A DNA stretch of 64,000 bases, taken from positions 1-64,000 of the forward strand of contig CAVTJA010000013.1 in NCBI GenBank assembly GCA_963735005.1, read 5' to 3'. Numbering within the stretch: the first letter of the stretch is position 1; each line of letters starts with the position of its first letter. The position numbers and the translations under genes are program-made. Source of the DNA: WTKG01 sp963735005. Lineage in GTDB: Bacteria > Actinomycetota > Actinomycetes > Actinomycetales > Demequinaceae. Below the pieces are notes generated by a model that saw only the letters and a list, made by a program, of their open reading frames with translations, was not told the origin of the DNA and did no database searches. This document shows positions 26,324-36,254 of the stretch, piece by piece.

Positions 26324-28582
26324 CTACCCGGCGATGAGGTGGATCACTCCCCACACCGCCGTGGCCTGATACCCGGTGCCGCTGGTGTCGCTCCAGTTCC
26401 GCACCGAGTCGCGTTCGCCGTTCGACGCATCGTTCACCTGCAAGTCAAAGCCATGCGTGGTGCCCGCGCCGCCAAGCCCAAGCATGTCGATCGCGACCTC
26501 GACGACGTAGCCGTCGTCGACTTTCTTGGTCGCCGACGTCACGCGCGCCTTCTGCGCCGCCTCGTCACCCGACCCGAAGGACAGCACGTTGTCGGCAGAT
26601 ATGCGCAGCTGCATGTCCTCCGGGCGGTACGCGCCCGCCTTCGCGTTGCCGGCGTCAACATAGATCTCGACCGAGTCCCGAGTCCAGGGGTCGGCGCCCG
26701 TGAGGTCAATCTCGTCGTCCACGACGTGCATCAGGACGTAAAGCTTGTCGCCGCGCCACATGACCTCCGCCTGCGCCTCGGCGCCTGCGTCACCCTGGAC
26801 CGGTTGCGGCGTGCCAAACGCGGTCGCGCTGTCCCACGCGGCCTCGCGCACACCGTCGATCTTGGGTGCGGCCGACGCCTCGGTTACGTCGGACTCGGCG
26901 GTCACCACCTCTGAGTCTGGGTCCTCGACGGGATCGAGAAGCCCAGGCTCGGCGCCGTCGACTATCCCGAAGTAGGCCTGCTTGGGCTCAAGGTCGTCCG
27001 TGAAGACGAGCGGCCCGCCGTCGGCACTTCGCCAACTGCGCCCGTCCGTGAGGCCCCACATCGTCACCGAGAACATCTGGTCGGAGTAATCCCTGAACAC
27101 CCGGAACGCGTCGCGGTAGTAGTAGCCCTGGTTGATGAACTTTGCCTCCGACTCTGGAGTGCCGGTGGTGACGTCGAACTCCGTCACCGCCTGCTTGAGC
27201 CCGAACTCGTGCATGTCGGCAAGCGCGGCATCGAGGTTCGCCACGGGCATCGTCATGCTGACGTGGAACTGGTGGCCGATGCCGTCGATCGGCACCCCGC
27301 GGTCGAGCAGCCGGGAGATCAGCGCCTTGTAGCGGTCGCGCTTTCCCGACTGCTCGGTGTTGTAGTCGTTGATGAACAGCGCAATGGGGTGGTCCGCGTT
27401 CGGGTCGGCGTAGGTGTCGTTGAAGGCATCGTTCGCGTACTCGAAGGCGAGGTCGATGAAGTCCTCCCCGAGGATGCGGTTCCACTCGGACGCACGCAGC
27501 CCGCCCGGGTCCGTGCTCCCGTCCGAGATCACCTCGTTGACGACGTCAAACGCGACGAGCGGGTTGGTGCTCGAGCCGAACAGCCCGTACTCGGAGGCGA
27601 GGTAGTTCGCGACGCCATAGATGTGGTCCTCCATGCGCTGGCGCAGGATCTCCTTGTCCTTCTTCGACGTCGTGAGCGGGTTGCCGTCCGCGTCCTGGAA
27701 GAACCAGTCCGGCGTCTGGTCGTGCCACACCAGGACGTGCCCATAGACGCCGATGTTGTTGTTTTGGGCGAAGGTCATGATCGCGTCGACGTCTGGCGAC
27801 GGGCGGAAGTTGTGGTCCGCGTCGTACCAGGCCTCGGGCTTCATGTGGTTCTCGGGCGTCACCTGGTTGAAGTGGTGGAGCAACAGCTGGGACGGCGAGC
27901 CGGCGGTCTCGCGGCTGTCGATCGCGACGCCCACGGGGAAGTCGACGGTGTCCTTGATGGGGGTCAGGTCGGACTCGAAGGTGCCCGCGTTGGGTGCGGT
28001 GATCACGATGTCGTCCACCATGAACGACGACGTGTTCGTGCCGGAGTACGCCGTCTCGAAGTAGATGTACGCCTGCTCGTACGCGGCGGGCGTGAAGCTC
28101 GCGGTCACGTCAACCCAGCCGTCCGCGGACATGCCGCTGAACTGCGCGAGAGTGTCGTAGGAGTCCGCGCCGTCGGTCGTGCGCCGCAGCGTGAGCCAGA
28201 GATCGCCGGGCGTCTCCCCCGCCGCGAACTTGAGGGAAGCCGAGAGGTTGTAGGTCACGCCAGGGGCGAGGTCGCCGGTGACGTCGCGGCCGATGCCCGA
28301 GCCCTGTGAGGTCCTGTCGCTCACGAGCGCGGACTGCACGCCGGACGCTGCGTCGGCGTCCGTCGCCGCCACCGTGGGCGCGCCCGTGCCGTTGTCGCGA
28401 GGCCCCCAGCCGTCAAGCCCGTCCTCGAAGCCCGACCGCAGTACTGCGTCGTCCGCGACGGAGGGCGAGACCTGCGGCGCCGGAGCGTCGTCTCCGCCAC
28501 GCGACAGGACGGCGGCCGTACCCGCGCCGACGACGGCGACGATGGCCGCGGCGGCTATGACTTTGCGACTGACACGGGTCAC
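26324..28582 (-). CDS. secreted GH10 endo-1,4-beta-xylanase with flanking CBMs
   Basis: A 752-residue modular enzyme hydrolysing internal beta-1,4 bonds of xylan. An N-terminal signal peptide or anchor (residues 5-27) comes first. A carbohydrate-binding module of the CBM4/9/22 type follows (about 45-200). The GH10 barrel (about 205-545) carries acid/base Glu350 in DVVNEV and nucleophile Glu468 in TEFDV. A C-terminal CBM9 module (about 575-752) includes KIDGVREAAWD and SVEIYVDAGN. GTG 28582 is preceded by AGGAGAG. The promoter just upstream is overlapped by two LacI-type palindromes, so expression is probably sugar-induced. Confidence 0.93.
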   Translation of the reverse strand: MTRVSRKVIAAAAIVAVVGAGTAAVLSRGGDDAPAPQVSPSVADDAVLRSGFEDGLDGWGPRDNGTGAPTVAATDADAASGVQSALVSDRTSQGSGIGRDVTGDLAPGVTYNLSASLKFAAGETPGDLWLTLRRTTDGADSYDTLAQFSGMSADGWVDVTASFTPAAYEQAYIYFETAYSGTNTSSFMVDDIVITAPNAGTFESDLTPIKDTVDFPVGVAIDSRETAGSPSQLLLHHFNQVTPENHMKPEAWYDADHNFRPSPDVDAIMTFAQNNNIGVYGHVLVWHDQTPDWFFQDADGNPLTTSKKDKEILRQRMEDHIYGVANYLASEYGLFGSSTNPLVAFDVVNEVISDGSTDPGGLRASEWNRILGEDFIDLAFEYANDAFNDTYADPNADHPIALFINDYNTEQSGKRDRYKALISRLLDRGVPIDGIGHQFHVSMTMPVANLDAALADMHEFGLKQAVTEFDVTTGTPESEAKFINQGYYYRDAFRVFRDYSDQMFSVTMWGLTDGRSWRSADGGPLVFTDDLEPKQAYFGIVDGAEPGLLDPVEDPDSEVVTAESDVTEASAAPKIDGVREAAWDSATAFGTPQPVQGDAGAEAQAEVMWRGDKLYVLMHVVDDEIDLTGADPWTRDSVEIYVDAGNAKAGAYRPEDMQLRISADNVLSFGSGDEAAQKARVTSATKKVDDGYVVEVAIDMLGLGGAGTTHGFDLQVNDASNGERDSVRNWSDTSGTGYQATAVWGVIHLIAG

Positions 28583-28660
28583 GGGGACTCTCCTCGTCGA
28601 GACTCAGCGGCCAAGCAACGATGCCGGGCGGGCGGCACCCACGGGCCTTCGGGAGCCGCT

Positions 28661-28695
28661 TGCGAAAACGTTATCGCAAACGATTTCGATGTCAA
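28661..28695 (-). promoter_or_regulatory. xylanase promoter with overlapping LacI-type operators
   Basis: On the minus strand TTGACA (28695-28690) and TAACGT (28673-28668) are 16 bp apart, a near-consensus housekeeping promoter. TGCGAAAACGTTATCGCA (28661-28678) is a 16-of-18 palindrome covering the -10. A second, weaker palindrome (28673-28690, 14 of 18) overlaps it and covers the spacer. The geometry predicts direct repression. Confidence 0.75.
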
Positions 28696-28773
28696 GATGC
28701 GGCAGCGTAACAATTGCGTGACGGCGGCCGCGCGCGGGCCTTCTGAGCGGGCGCGCGCGCCGGCTACGGCGCC

Positions 28774-30201
<1,428 letters not shown>

Positions 30202-30332
30202 GCCGCGCTCCTTCCGTCGGTTGTGCGCGGCGAGAACCCCGCAACAGAGTCAAGCCTAACCGCGAGGTGGCATCGCGCGCTGGGTCAACACTCCGCGTGG
30301 CGAATTCACCCAGTGCGCGCTCGCGCCACTCG

Positions 30333-31016
30333 CTAGGCGGGCTTCGCCACCTCCGGGTCGCCCTTGCGGGAGGCCAAGACCTGGTCGACGATGCCGTACT
30401 CGAGCGCCTGCTTGGCGCTGAGGAACGTGTCGCGCTCGATGTCCGCGCGCACCTTCTCGGCCTTCTGGCCAGTGTGGTGGGAAAGCGTCTCTTCGAGCCA
30501 CTCGCGCATGCGGATCATTTCCTCGGCGTAGATCTCGATGTCCGACGCCTGGGCACGCGAGCCACCTTCAATGCGCGGCTGGTGAATCATGACGCGGGCG
30601 TTCGGGAGCGCCAAGCGCTTGCCCTTGTCGCCAGCGGCGAGGATCACGGCCGCGGCCGACGCCGCCTGCCCCAAGCACACCGTCTGCACCTGCGGCTTGA
30701 TGTACCGCATGGTGTCGTAGATCGCCGTCAGCGCAGTCTGCGAGCCGCCGGGCGAGTTGATGTACATGGTGATGTCGCGGTCCGGGTCCTGGGACTCGAG
30801 CACAAGCAGCTGCGCCATGACGGCATCGGCGATGTCGTCGTACAGCCCGATGCCGAGGAAGACGATGCGGTCCTCGAACAGTTTCGAGTAGGGGTTGGTC
30901 GTGCGGTAACCCTCGGCGGTCCGCTCCGTGAACTGCGGAATCTGGTAGTTGCCGTTCATCATCGGCCCGGCCGTGATGGCGGCCGCCCGGAGCGCCCGAT
31001 ACTCTTCGCTACTCAC
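30333..31016 (-). CDS. clpP2: ClpP2 protease subunit
   Basis: A 227-residue serine protease subunit of the Clp complex. The catalytic Ser lies in LGQAASAAAV and the His in MIHQPRIEG. The N-terminal YQIPQFTERT is of the actinobacterial ClpP2 type. GTG 31016 overlaps the clpP1 stop (GTGA), so the two subunits are co-translated, as expected for obligate ClpP1-ClpP2 hetero-tetradecamers. Confidence 0.94.
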   Translation of the reverse strand: MSSEEYRALRAAAITAGPMMNGNYQIPQFTERTAEGYRTTNPYSKLFEDRIVFLGIGLYDDIADAVMAQLLVLESQDPDRDITMYINSPGGSQTALTAIYDTMRYIKPQVQTVCLGQAASAAAVILAAGDKGKRLALPNARVMIHQPRIEGGSRAQASDIEIYAEEMIRMREWLEETLSHHTGQKAEKVRADIERDTFLSAKQALEYGIVDQVLASRKGDPEVAKPA

Positions 31017-31651
31017 GCCTTGCCTCCCTGGGACTTGTCGCCGGCCTCGCCTGCGTGGGTCACAACCTTGTCGATGAGCCCATACTCGAGAGCGTCGGCC
31101 GCAGTGAACCAGCGGTCGCGGTCGCCATCCTTGATGACCTGCTCGACGCTCTTGCCGGTCTGCTCCGCTGTTAGCTCGGCGAGCTGGGCTTTCATGTGCA
31201 TGATGAGTTCGGCGTGAATACGGACGTCCGTCGTCGTACCCCCGATGCCGCCGGACGGCTGGTGCATCATCACGCGGGCGTGGGGCGTCGCGAATCGCTT
31301 GCCCTTCGCGCCGGACGACAGCAGGAACTGCCCCATGGATGCGGCCATGCCCACGGCGACGGTCGCGACGTCGGGCTTGATGTACTGCATCGTGTCGTAG
31401 ATCGCCATGCCCGCGGTGATCGAGCCGCCGGGCGAGTTGATGTACAGGTAGATGTCCTCGTCGGGGTTCTCGGCGGCGAGCAGCATCATCTGGGCACAGA
31501 TGGCGTTCGAGTTGTCGTCGCGCACCTCAGAGCCCAGCCAGATGATGCGTTCCCGCAAGAGTCGGTTGAAGATCGAGTCCTGTAGACCCATACCCATTCC
31601 CTGCGGGCCGTCGAGGCTCGGCGTCGCCGGCCCGGTGGTCGAATTGGTCAC
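31013..31651 (-). CDS. clpP1: ClpP1 protease subunit
   Basis: A 212-residue catalytic subunit. Ser is in GMAASMGQFLL and His in MMHQPSGGIGG; the INSPGGSI handle region is intact. The true start is GTG 31651, with AGGAGGA 5 nt upstream; an upstream in-frame extension is not supported. It is the first gene of a clpP1-clpP2-(clpX) unit. A candidate ClgR site lies about 75-90 bp upstream. Confidence 0.94.
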   Translation of the reverse strand: MTNSTTGPATPSLDGPQGMGMGLQDSIFNRLLRERIIWLGSEVRDDNSNAICAQMMLLAAENPDEDIYLYINSPGGSITAGMAIYDTMQYIKPDVATVAVGMAASMGQFLLSSGAKGKRFATPHARVMMHQPSGGIGGTTTDVRIHAELIMHMKAQLAELTAEQTGKSVEQVIKDGDRDRWFTAADALEYGLIDKVVTHAGEAGDKSQGGKA

Positions 31652-31723
31652 GCTTCCTCCTGATGACGTATGCGATGACAGTAACGCGACACGGCGCACC
31701 ACCCATGCCCAATCCGGGCCGTT

Positions 31724-31740
31724 TTCGCTACGGGGTGAAC
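31724..31740 (-). promoter_or_regulatory. candidate ClgR box upstream of clpP1
   Basis: On the minus strand GTTCACCCCGTAGCGAA matches the general ClgR form GTTCGC-N5-GCGAA except for one arm mismatch. ClgR activates clpP1P2 in other actinobacteria. The match is imperfect. Confidence 0.35.
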
Positions 31741-31804
31741 ATGGCCCGCGATAGCATTGAGGCGCAATTGTGGCCCTGTTTGCGCTGAGATGCGAGGTCT
31801 ACCG

Positions 31805-32167
31805 ATGGCGACGCCAACCGACGGCTGGACCAACTCCCCCACACCGCCTGGGGCCGTGCCTGGATTCAGTTCTCAGCCCGTGTCCGGCGACGTGCCTGGA
31901 TTCAGTTCTCAGCCCACGCCCGCGGCCGCACCTGGATCCTACCCCAAGGACTGGATGGGCATCGTGGCGCTGATCGCGCCGTTTGTGGGCCTTGCGATCG
32001 CGGGAATTGTCTTCGGCCACCTGGGAATGGCCGCCAACGTGCGCGGCGAGGCCAACAACGAGGGGCTTACCAGGGCGGGCCTCATCGTGAGCTACATCTT
32101 CACGGGGGTCGGCGTGCTCGCGACCATCCTCTACGTCGTGTTGATCGTCATCGTCCTTCGCGACTGA
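31805..32167 (+). CDS. DUF4190-like two-helix membrane protein
   Basis: A 120-residue protein. A Pro/Ser-rich cytoplasmic N-terminus contains PGFSSQP twice. Two transmembrane helices flank the conserved loop FGHLGMAANVRGEANNEGLTR. It closely parallels the next gene (YPKxWMGIVALIAPF, RGEANNxGLxxAGLIVSY). GAGG precedes ATG 31805. Function of DUF4190-type proteins is unknown. It is divergent from clpP1. Confidence 0.78.
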   Translation: MATPTDGWTNSPTPPGAVPGFSSQPVSGDVPGFSSQPTPAAAPGSYPKDWMGIVALIAPFVGLAIAGIVFGHLGMAANVRGEANNEGLTRAGLIVSYIFTGVGVLATILYVVLIVIVLRD

Positions 32168-32309
32168 CGCAACCACAACGCGTCGGGCAGATGCGACAGA
32201 GGTTCGCACTCCATTCGCGGCGCCACGGCCTTCACCGGGCGCGCGTCGCCCTCGCGCGATAGTGTCGGGACGTCGCAAAGGCGGCGCACGCACACGAAGG
32301 CACGGAGCT

Positions 32310-32759
32310 ATGGCCAACGCATCGGACTCCTGGGGTTCGCCCAGCGGCGAGCCCGAGACCCCACGGGGCTTCACTCCCCCGCAGGTTCCCCCACCGCCGC
32401 AGATTCCCCAACCCCCGCTCGCGGGCAACGTCACGCCGCAGCCGTCGGACATCATCCCGCCGCCGCCTGGGTTCCACGCCACGCCGCCGGGGGCGCCAGG
32501 CATTCCCCCAGCGCCGGGATACGGGGCGTATCCCACGTACCCCAAGAACTGGATGGGAATCGTCGCGCTGATCGCGCCGTTCGCGGGATGCATCATCCCC
32601 GGCGGCGGAATCGCGGGAATCATCTTTGGACACCTTGCCCTCGCCGCGTACGAGCGAGGTGAGGCGAACAACCGCGGCCTCGCGCTCGCCGGACTCATCG
32701 TGAGCTACGTGTTCACCGCGATAGGTCTGATGTATATCTTCGCCTTCATCGCGTTCTGA
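32310..32759 (+). CDS. DUF4190-like two-helix membrane protein, paralogue
   Basis: A 149-residue paralogue of the preceding protein. It has a longer Pro-rich N-terminal tail (about 85 residues with PPQVPPPPQIPQPP), then the same YPKNWMGIVALIAPF helix, loop FGHLALAAYERGEANNRGL and second helix. ATG 32310 is preceded by GGAG. The tandem arrangement suggests local duplication with divergence of the tails. Convergent with tig. Confidence 0.78.
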   Translation: MANASDSWGSPSGEPETPRGFTPPQVPPPPQIPQPPLAGNVTPQPSDIIPPPPGFHATPPGAPGIPPAPGYGAYPTYPKNWMGIVALIAPFAGCIIPGGGIAGIIFGHLALAAYERGEANNRGLALAGLIVSYVFTAIGLMYIFAFIAF

Positions 32760-32786
32760 GCTGCCGCCGGGCAGTCGAACGCAGGG

Positions 32787-34097
32787 CTACTCGGCCGCGG
32801 CCTTCTTCTTCGCGTCGTCCTCGTCCGTGCCGATCACGGCGGACAGGTCAACCACCTTGCCAGCGGTGTCCTTGACGGTCACGCGGCGCAGCGCGATCGC
32901 GGTCGCCTTTGAGCGCGCGACCTCGGCAACCATGGCAGGCACCTGGCCGGCCTTCTGCACTTGCTCGATGAAGGTGTTCGGGTCCATGCCGTACTGCCGG
33001 GACGCGTTGAGCATGTAGTCGAGCAGCTCGTTCTGCTCCACCTCGATCTCGAGGTCATCCGCGAGCGTGTCAAGGAGAATCTGGGCCCGCAGCGCCTGTT
33101 GCGCCTCCTCAAGCACCTCGGCGCGGTGGACGTCGTCCTCGAGGCGGTTCTCGTTCTCGAGGTGGCTGTGCACCTCCTGCTCGATGACCTTCTTGGGCAG
33201 CTCGAAGTCCGTGTTGTCGCGCAGGTGCTCCAGCAGCTTCTCGCGTGCCTCGACCGCCTGGTTGTTGCCCTGAATGCGCCCCGCCTGCTCGCGGAGGTCC
33301 TCGCGCAGCTCGGCGATGGTGTCGAACTCGCTTGCGAGCTGGGCGAAGTCGTCGTCGGCCTCGGGGAGTTCGCGCTCCTTGACCGCGGTCACCTTCACCT
33401 TGATCAACGCGGTTTCGCCCGCGTGCTCGCCAGCCGCGAGCGGGCCCTCGTAGCTCGTCTCTTCGCCGCCGGTGAGGCCGACGACCGCCTCGTCCAGGCC
33501 GTCGAGCATGTTGCCCGAGCCCACCTGGTAGGACGTGCCCTGAACGTTGTCCACCTCGGCGCCATCGATCGAGGCCGCGAGGTCAAGCGTCACAAAGTCG
33601 CCGTCCGCCGCTGGTCGGTCAGTGGACTTGAGCGTCGCGAAGCGCTCGCGCAACGTGTCGAGGCGCGCGTCGACGTCGGCCTCGGAGACCTCGGTCGGCG
33701 CAACCGTCAGGGTCAAGCCGTCAATCTTGGGGAGCTTGACCGTGGGGCGGATCTCCACCACGGCGGTGAACTCGAGGCCCTGATCCTCGCCGTCGGGCTC
33801 GGGGACCTTGGTCAGCTCGATCTCGGGCTGGCCGAAGGGGCGGATGTCGTGCTCCATGACGGCGTCGGAGTACCACTCCGCCAGGCCGTCGTTGATCGCG
33901 TGCTCAAGCGCGGCACCCTTGCCGATGCGCTGCTCGAGGATCTTCGCGGGGACCTTGCCCTTGCGGAAGCCGGGGATGTTCACGGTCTCGCCGATGTGTT
34001 CAAAGGCGTGCGTGATCATGGGCGCCATGTCCTCTTGAGTGAGGTTGACGGTGAGCTTCACCGTGGTGGCGTCAATGGTTTCGATGGCGCTGGTCAC
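32787..34097 (-). CDS. tig: trigger factor (ribosome-associated chaperone)
   Basis: A 436-residue chaperone and prolyl isomerase binding nascent chains at the ribosome exit. The N-terminal domain has the ribosome-binding signature GFRKGKVPAKI. The middle FKBP-type domain includes DGDFVTLDLAASIDG and GSGNMLDGLDEAVVGL. A long helical C-terminal domain follows. GTG 34097 is supported by AGGAGTAGCA immediately upstream; the longer open frame is not. Proximity to clpX/clpP is typical of bacterial tig-clp neighbourhoods. Confidence 0.95.
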   Translation of the reverse strand: MTSAIETIDATTVKLTVNLTQEDMAPMITHAFEHIGETVNIPGFRKGKVPAKILEQRIGKGAALEHAINDGLAEWYSDAVMEHDIRPFGQPEIELTKVPEPDGEDQGLEFTAVVEIRPTVKLPKIDGLTLTVAPTEVSEADVDARLDTLRERFATLKSTDRPAADGDFVTLDLAASIDGAEVDNVQGTSYQVGSGNMLDGLDEAVVGLTGGEETSYEGPLAAGEHAGETALIKVKVTAVKERELPEADDDFAQLASEFDTIAELREDLREQAGRIQGNNQAVEAREKLLEHLRDNTDFELPKKVIEQEVHSHLENENRLEDDVHRAEVLEEAQQALRAQILLDTLADDLEIEVEQNELLDYMLNASRQYGMDPNTFIEQVQKAGQVPAMVAEVARSKATAIALRRVTVKDTAGKVVDLSAVIGTDEDDAKKKAAAE

Positions 34098-34207
34098 TGC
34101 TACTCCTGGAAGCTTGCTTGAAGGTGGCCCGCTGGCGCGGCCGGGACCGCGCAAGACTCAAGGAGTCTACCGGTTCGCGCGGGCCTCGCTTCCTGATGGG
34201 CCAGAAC

Positions 34208-34801
34208 CTACGGCTGGGCCCTTCCCGCCTCGAGCCGCTCGGCACGCGCGGCCACCCACACGTCGTGTGCGGCGCCGGCGTTGAGCACGCCGATAGCCAC
34301 GCCGACGATGATGTCCGGCCAGCCCGAGACCCACACGATGGTCACGCCCGCGGCGGCGATAATCGCGAGGTTCGCGAACGCATCGTTGCGCGCCGACAGC
34401 CACGCGGCCTTGGCCATGCTCCCCTGCCGCTTGCGATGGCGCAGCAGGATGATCGCGCACGCGAGGTTCACGATGAGCGCGCCCAGGGCGGTGAGGGACA
34501 GCGGCACCGTCTCGGGAGGCAGCGGGTCGGCGATCTTGACGATGGCCGTCCAGATGGTCGCGACGGCCGGCACCAGGATCACGAAGGCGAGAACGCTGCC
34601 GATGCGCGATCGCGCCACGAGCGACATTGCCACCGAGCCGAAGATCAGGAAGTTGATCAGGCCGTCCTCAAGGAAGTCGACAGAGTCGGCGAACAGCGAC
34701 ACCGAGCCCAGCAAGCGGGCCGCGACGAACTCGACGCCAAAGTACGCGACGTTGAGGATCGCCACCCACAAAACTGCACGGCGAAACGCGCGCGAGCTCA
34801 A
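34208..34801 (-). CDS. cation diffusion facilitator family membrane protein
   Basis: A 197-residue protein with about six transmembrane helices. Helix 2 reads LFADSVDFLEDGL, with acidic residues at CDF metal-site positions, and helix 5 carries ARNDAFANL. There is no long C-terminal cytoplasmic domain, so it is a short CDF type. Its likely role is divalent-metal efflux. The best start is TTG 34801, directly after the stop of the upstream gene (TAG-TTG), implying translational coupling; no ATG gives a sensible protein. Confidence 0.72.
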   Translation of the reverse strand: MSSRAFRRAVLWVAILNVAYFGVEFVAARLLGSVSLFADSVDFLEDGLINFLIFGSVAMSLVARSRIGSVLAFVILVPAVATIWTAIVKIADPLPPETVPLSLTALGALIVNLACAIILLRHRKRQGSMAKAAWLSARNDAFANLAIIAAAGVTIVWVSGWPDIIVGVAIGVLNAGAAHDVWVAARAERLEAGRAQP

Positions 34802-35659
34802 CTAGTGCCTGTGGACGGAGTACTCAAACACGATCGCGGGCAGGCCTTCATCCGCGCCCGAGCCAGGAGCTACCCAGCCGGTGTTGTCGGCGTAACCTGC
34901 CGTGTAGGGCGTATTTGTCGCCGGGACGCCTTCGAACACGCGCATGTTTATCGGGTTGCCGTCGCCGACGATCCAGTAGCTGTAGTTGTGCCCACTGTTG
35001 TACGGCCCCCACTCCACGAACCTGTCGTTGATTTGCGTCTCCAGGTTGCGCGCGTCTGGCGAGGGGCCCTCGTCCCACGTGGTCCAGTCGTCGGTAGTTG
35101 TGTAGCTCGCGTCGACTTTGTGCGCCGTGCCGTCGTCCCAGTCGCCCTGCACCTCAATCCAGTAAATGTGGTGCCGCTTCGTCACGAAGGGCGCGGTGTT
35201 GCCGGAATCGAGGCTCAGCAGGTCAGTTCCAGCAGGATCGTTGACGGCGAACGATGCGTTGCTGACCGGAAAGTCCTGGCCGTGGCAGACGGTCTTGAGG
35301 AACTTGTGAAGGCGCATACCGACCTCGCGGGCGTAGATCGCGCCTGTGTCGGCGAAGTCCTCGAGGGCGGCTGGTAGGCAGTGCTCGTGCCGCAACAGGC
35401 TGCGAATCCAGCGCACACACTGGTGTCGATTGTGGAACGAGACGTCGTCGAAGTGTTTCCAGCCACCGTGCCGACACTCGGCGACGGTCGTAGGGAACGA
35501 CGAGGTGCTCGACGGCGACGCGGTAGCGGGGCCGCTCAGCCCGACCGCAAGGCCGATGGTGAGCACCAGCACCCCAATGGCTGACAGACCCTTCGCCCGG
35601 GCCCGACCAAGAGCCGTGTCCCTCGGCGCCGAGGCCGATTCAGTGTGCGCGCGTGCCAT
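34802..35659 (-). CDS. secreted protein, function unknown
   Basis: A 285-residue exported protein. ATG 35659 is preceded by GGAGGGAG. The signal peptide (about residues 20-48) ends at a TAS site. The mature start has ECRHGGWKHF and FHNRHQCVRWI, a Cys-containing GGW/FxNxxxCV motif frequent in small secreted actinobacterial proteins. Four cysteines suggest disulfides, and many Trp/Tyr/Asp residues suggest a beta-rich fold. No catalytic motif recognised. Upstream lies the REP-like repeat block. Confidence 0.72.
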   Translation of the reverse strand: MARAHTESASAPRDTALGRARAKGLSAIGVLVLTIGLAVGLSGPATASPSSTSSFPTTVAECRHGGWKHFDDVSFHNRHQCVRWIRSLLRHEHCLPAALEDFADTGAIYAREVGMRLHKFLKTVCHGQDFPVSNASFAVNDPAGTDLLSLDSGNTAPFVTKRHHIYWIEVQGDWDDGTAHKVDASYTTTDDWTTWDEGPSPDARNLETQINDRFVEWGPYNSGHNYSYWIVGDGNPINMRVFEGVPATNTPYTAGYADNTGWVAPGSGADEGLPAIVFEYSVHRH

Positions 35660-35725
35660 AGGAAGCTCCCTCCGGATGCTTGCAAATATACGCCCGAATC
35701 GGGCGAGCGCAAGGGTGCACGGGCG

Positions 35726-35891
35726 CGCTCCGCGTTTTGCCTCCGACCCCTCGCGAGACTCACCCGTGCGCGACACTCACCACCGTCGGGGTGTTCGGCA
35801 AAACGCTGCGCGTTTTGCCTCCGACCCCTCCTCGCTCGGCCGCCCAGTCGGGGTGTTCGGCAAAACGCTCCGCGTTTTGCCTCCGACCCCT
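35726..35891. repeat. REP-like palindromes beside tRNA-Pro
   Basis: Two full 45-bp elements (35785-35829 and 35847-35891, period 62) have the form GTCGGGGTGTTCGGC, then AAAACGC, a 3-nt loop and GCGTTTTGCC, ending TCCGACCCCT. Each is a near-complete palindrome with a perfect GGCAAAACGC/GCGTTTTGCC core. A half element lies at 35726-35752. A degenerate relative (CGACACTCATCATC ... GTGTTCGCTGG) lies after tRNA-Gly at about 36197-36240. The second unit begins with AGTCGGGGTG, also the first ten bases at the 3' end of tRNA-Pro. Confidence 0.85.
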
Positions 35892-35939
35892 CCCTCTCTC
35901 GGCGGAGATTCGAGCTAGCTCGATCTCCGCCTCGTTCAG

Positions 35940-36013
35940 TCGGGGTGACAGGATTTGAACCTGCGACCCTCTGCTCCCAAAGCAGATGCGCTACCAAGCT
36001 GCGCTACACCCCG
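35940..36013 (-). tRNA. tRNA-Pro (UGG)
   Basis: Read on the minus strand it begins CGGGGTGTAGCGCAG and pairs its acceptor stem with CACCCCG at the 3' end. The anticodon loop is TTTGGGA, giving anticodon TGG. T-arm GGTTCAAATCC is normal. The CCA end is not encoded. Discriminator base is A. Confidence 0.96.
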
Positions 36014-36084
36014 TTGCGGGAAGACCCGCGATACCCGCGATCCCGCAGGCTCGGCTACTCTAGTACGCGCCGCCCACGCGGCAT

Positions 36085-36158
36085 GCGGGTGTAGCTCAAT
36101 GGTAGAGCTCCAGTCTTCCAAACTGATTACGCGGGTTCGATTCCCGTCACCCGCTCCA
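36085..36158 (+). tRNA. tRNA-Gly (UCC)
   Basis: Begins GCGGGTGTAGCTCAAT and ends CACCCGCTCCA, with CCA encoded. The anticodon loop CTTCCAA gives anticodon TCC. T-arm GGGTTCGATTCCC is normal. It diverges from tRNA-Pro across 71 bp. Confidence 0.96.
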
Positions 36159-36254
36159 TCTCCGCTCGACCGACCACCCCAGGGTGACGTCAGGGGCGAC
36201 ACTCATCATCGCGGCCGACGCGCGTCAGGGTGTTCGCTGGCTTAGTGTGGCGAC

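Noticed and set aside
31709..31715. Fourth CCAATCC site as a SigK promoter
   Set aside because: The sequence 15 bp downstream is CGGGGTG with no CGAA core, and the orientation does not fit a start nearby.
32961..34121. A 386-residue open frame opposite tig
   Set aside because: Antisense to trigger factor and of shadow composition; no motif.
35726..35891. CRISPR array
   Set aside because: Only two full palindromic units and one half copy exist, the spacer is too short and single, and there are no cas genes.
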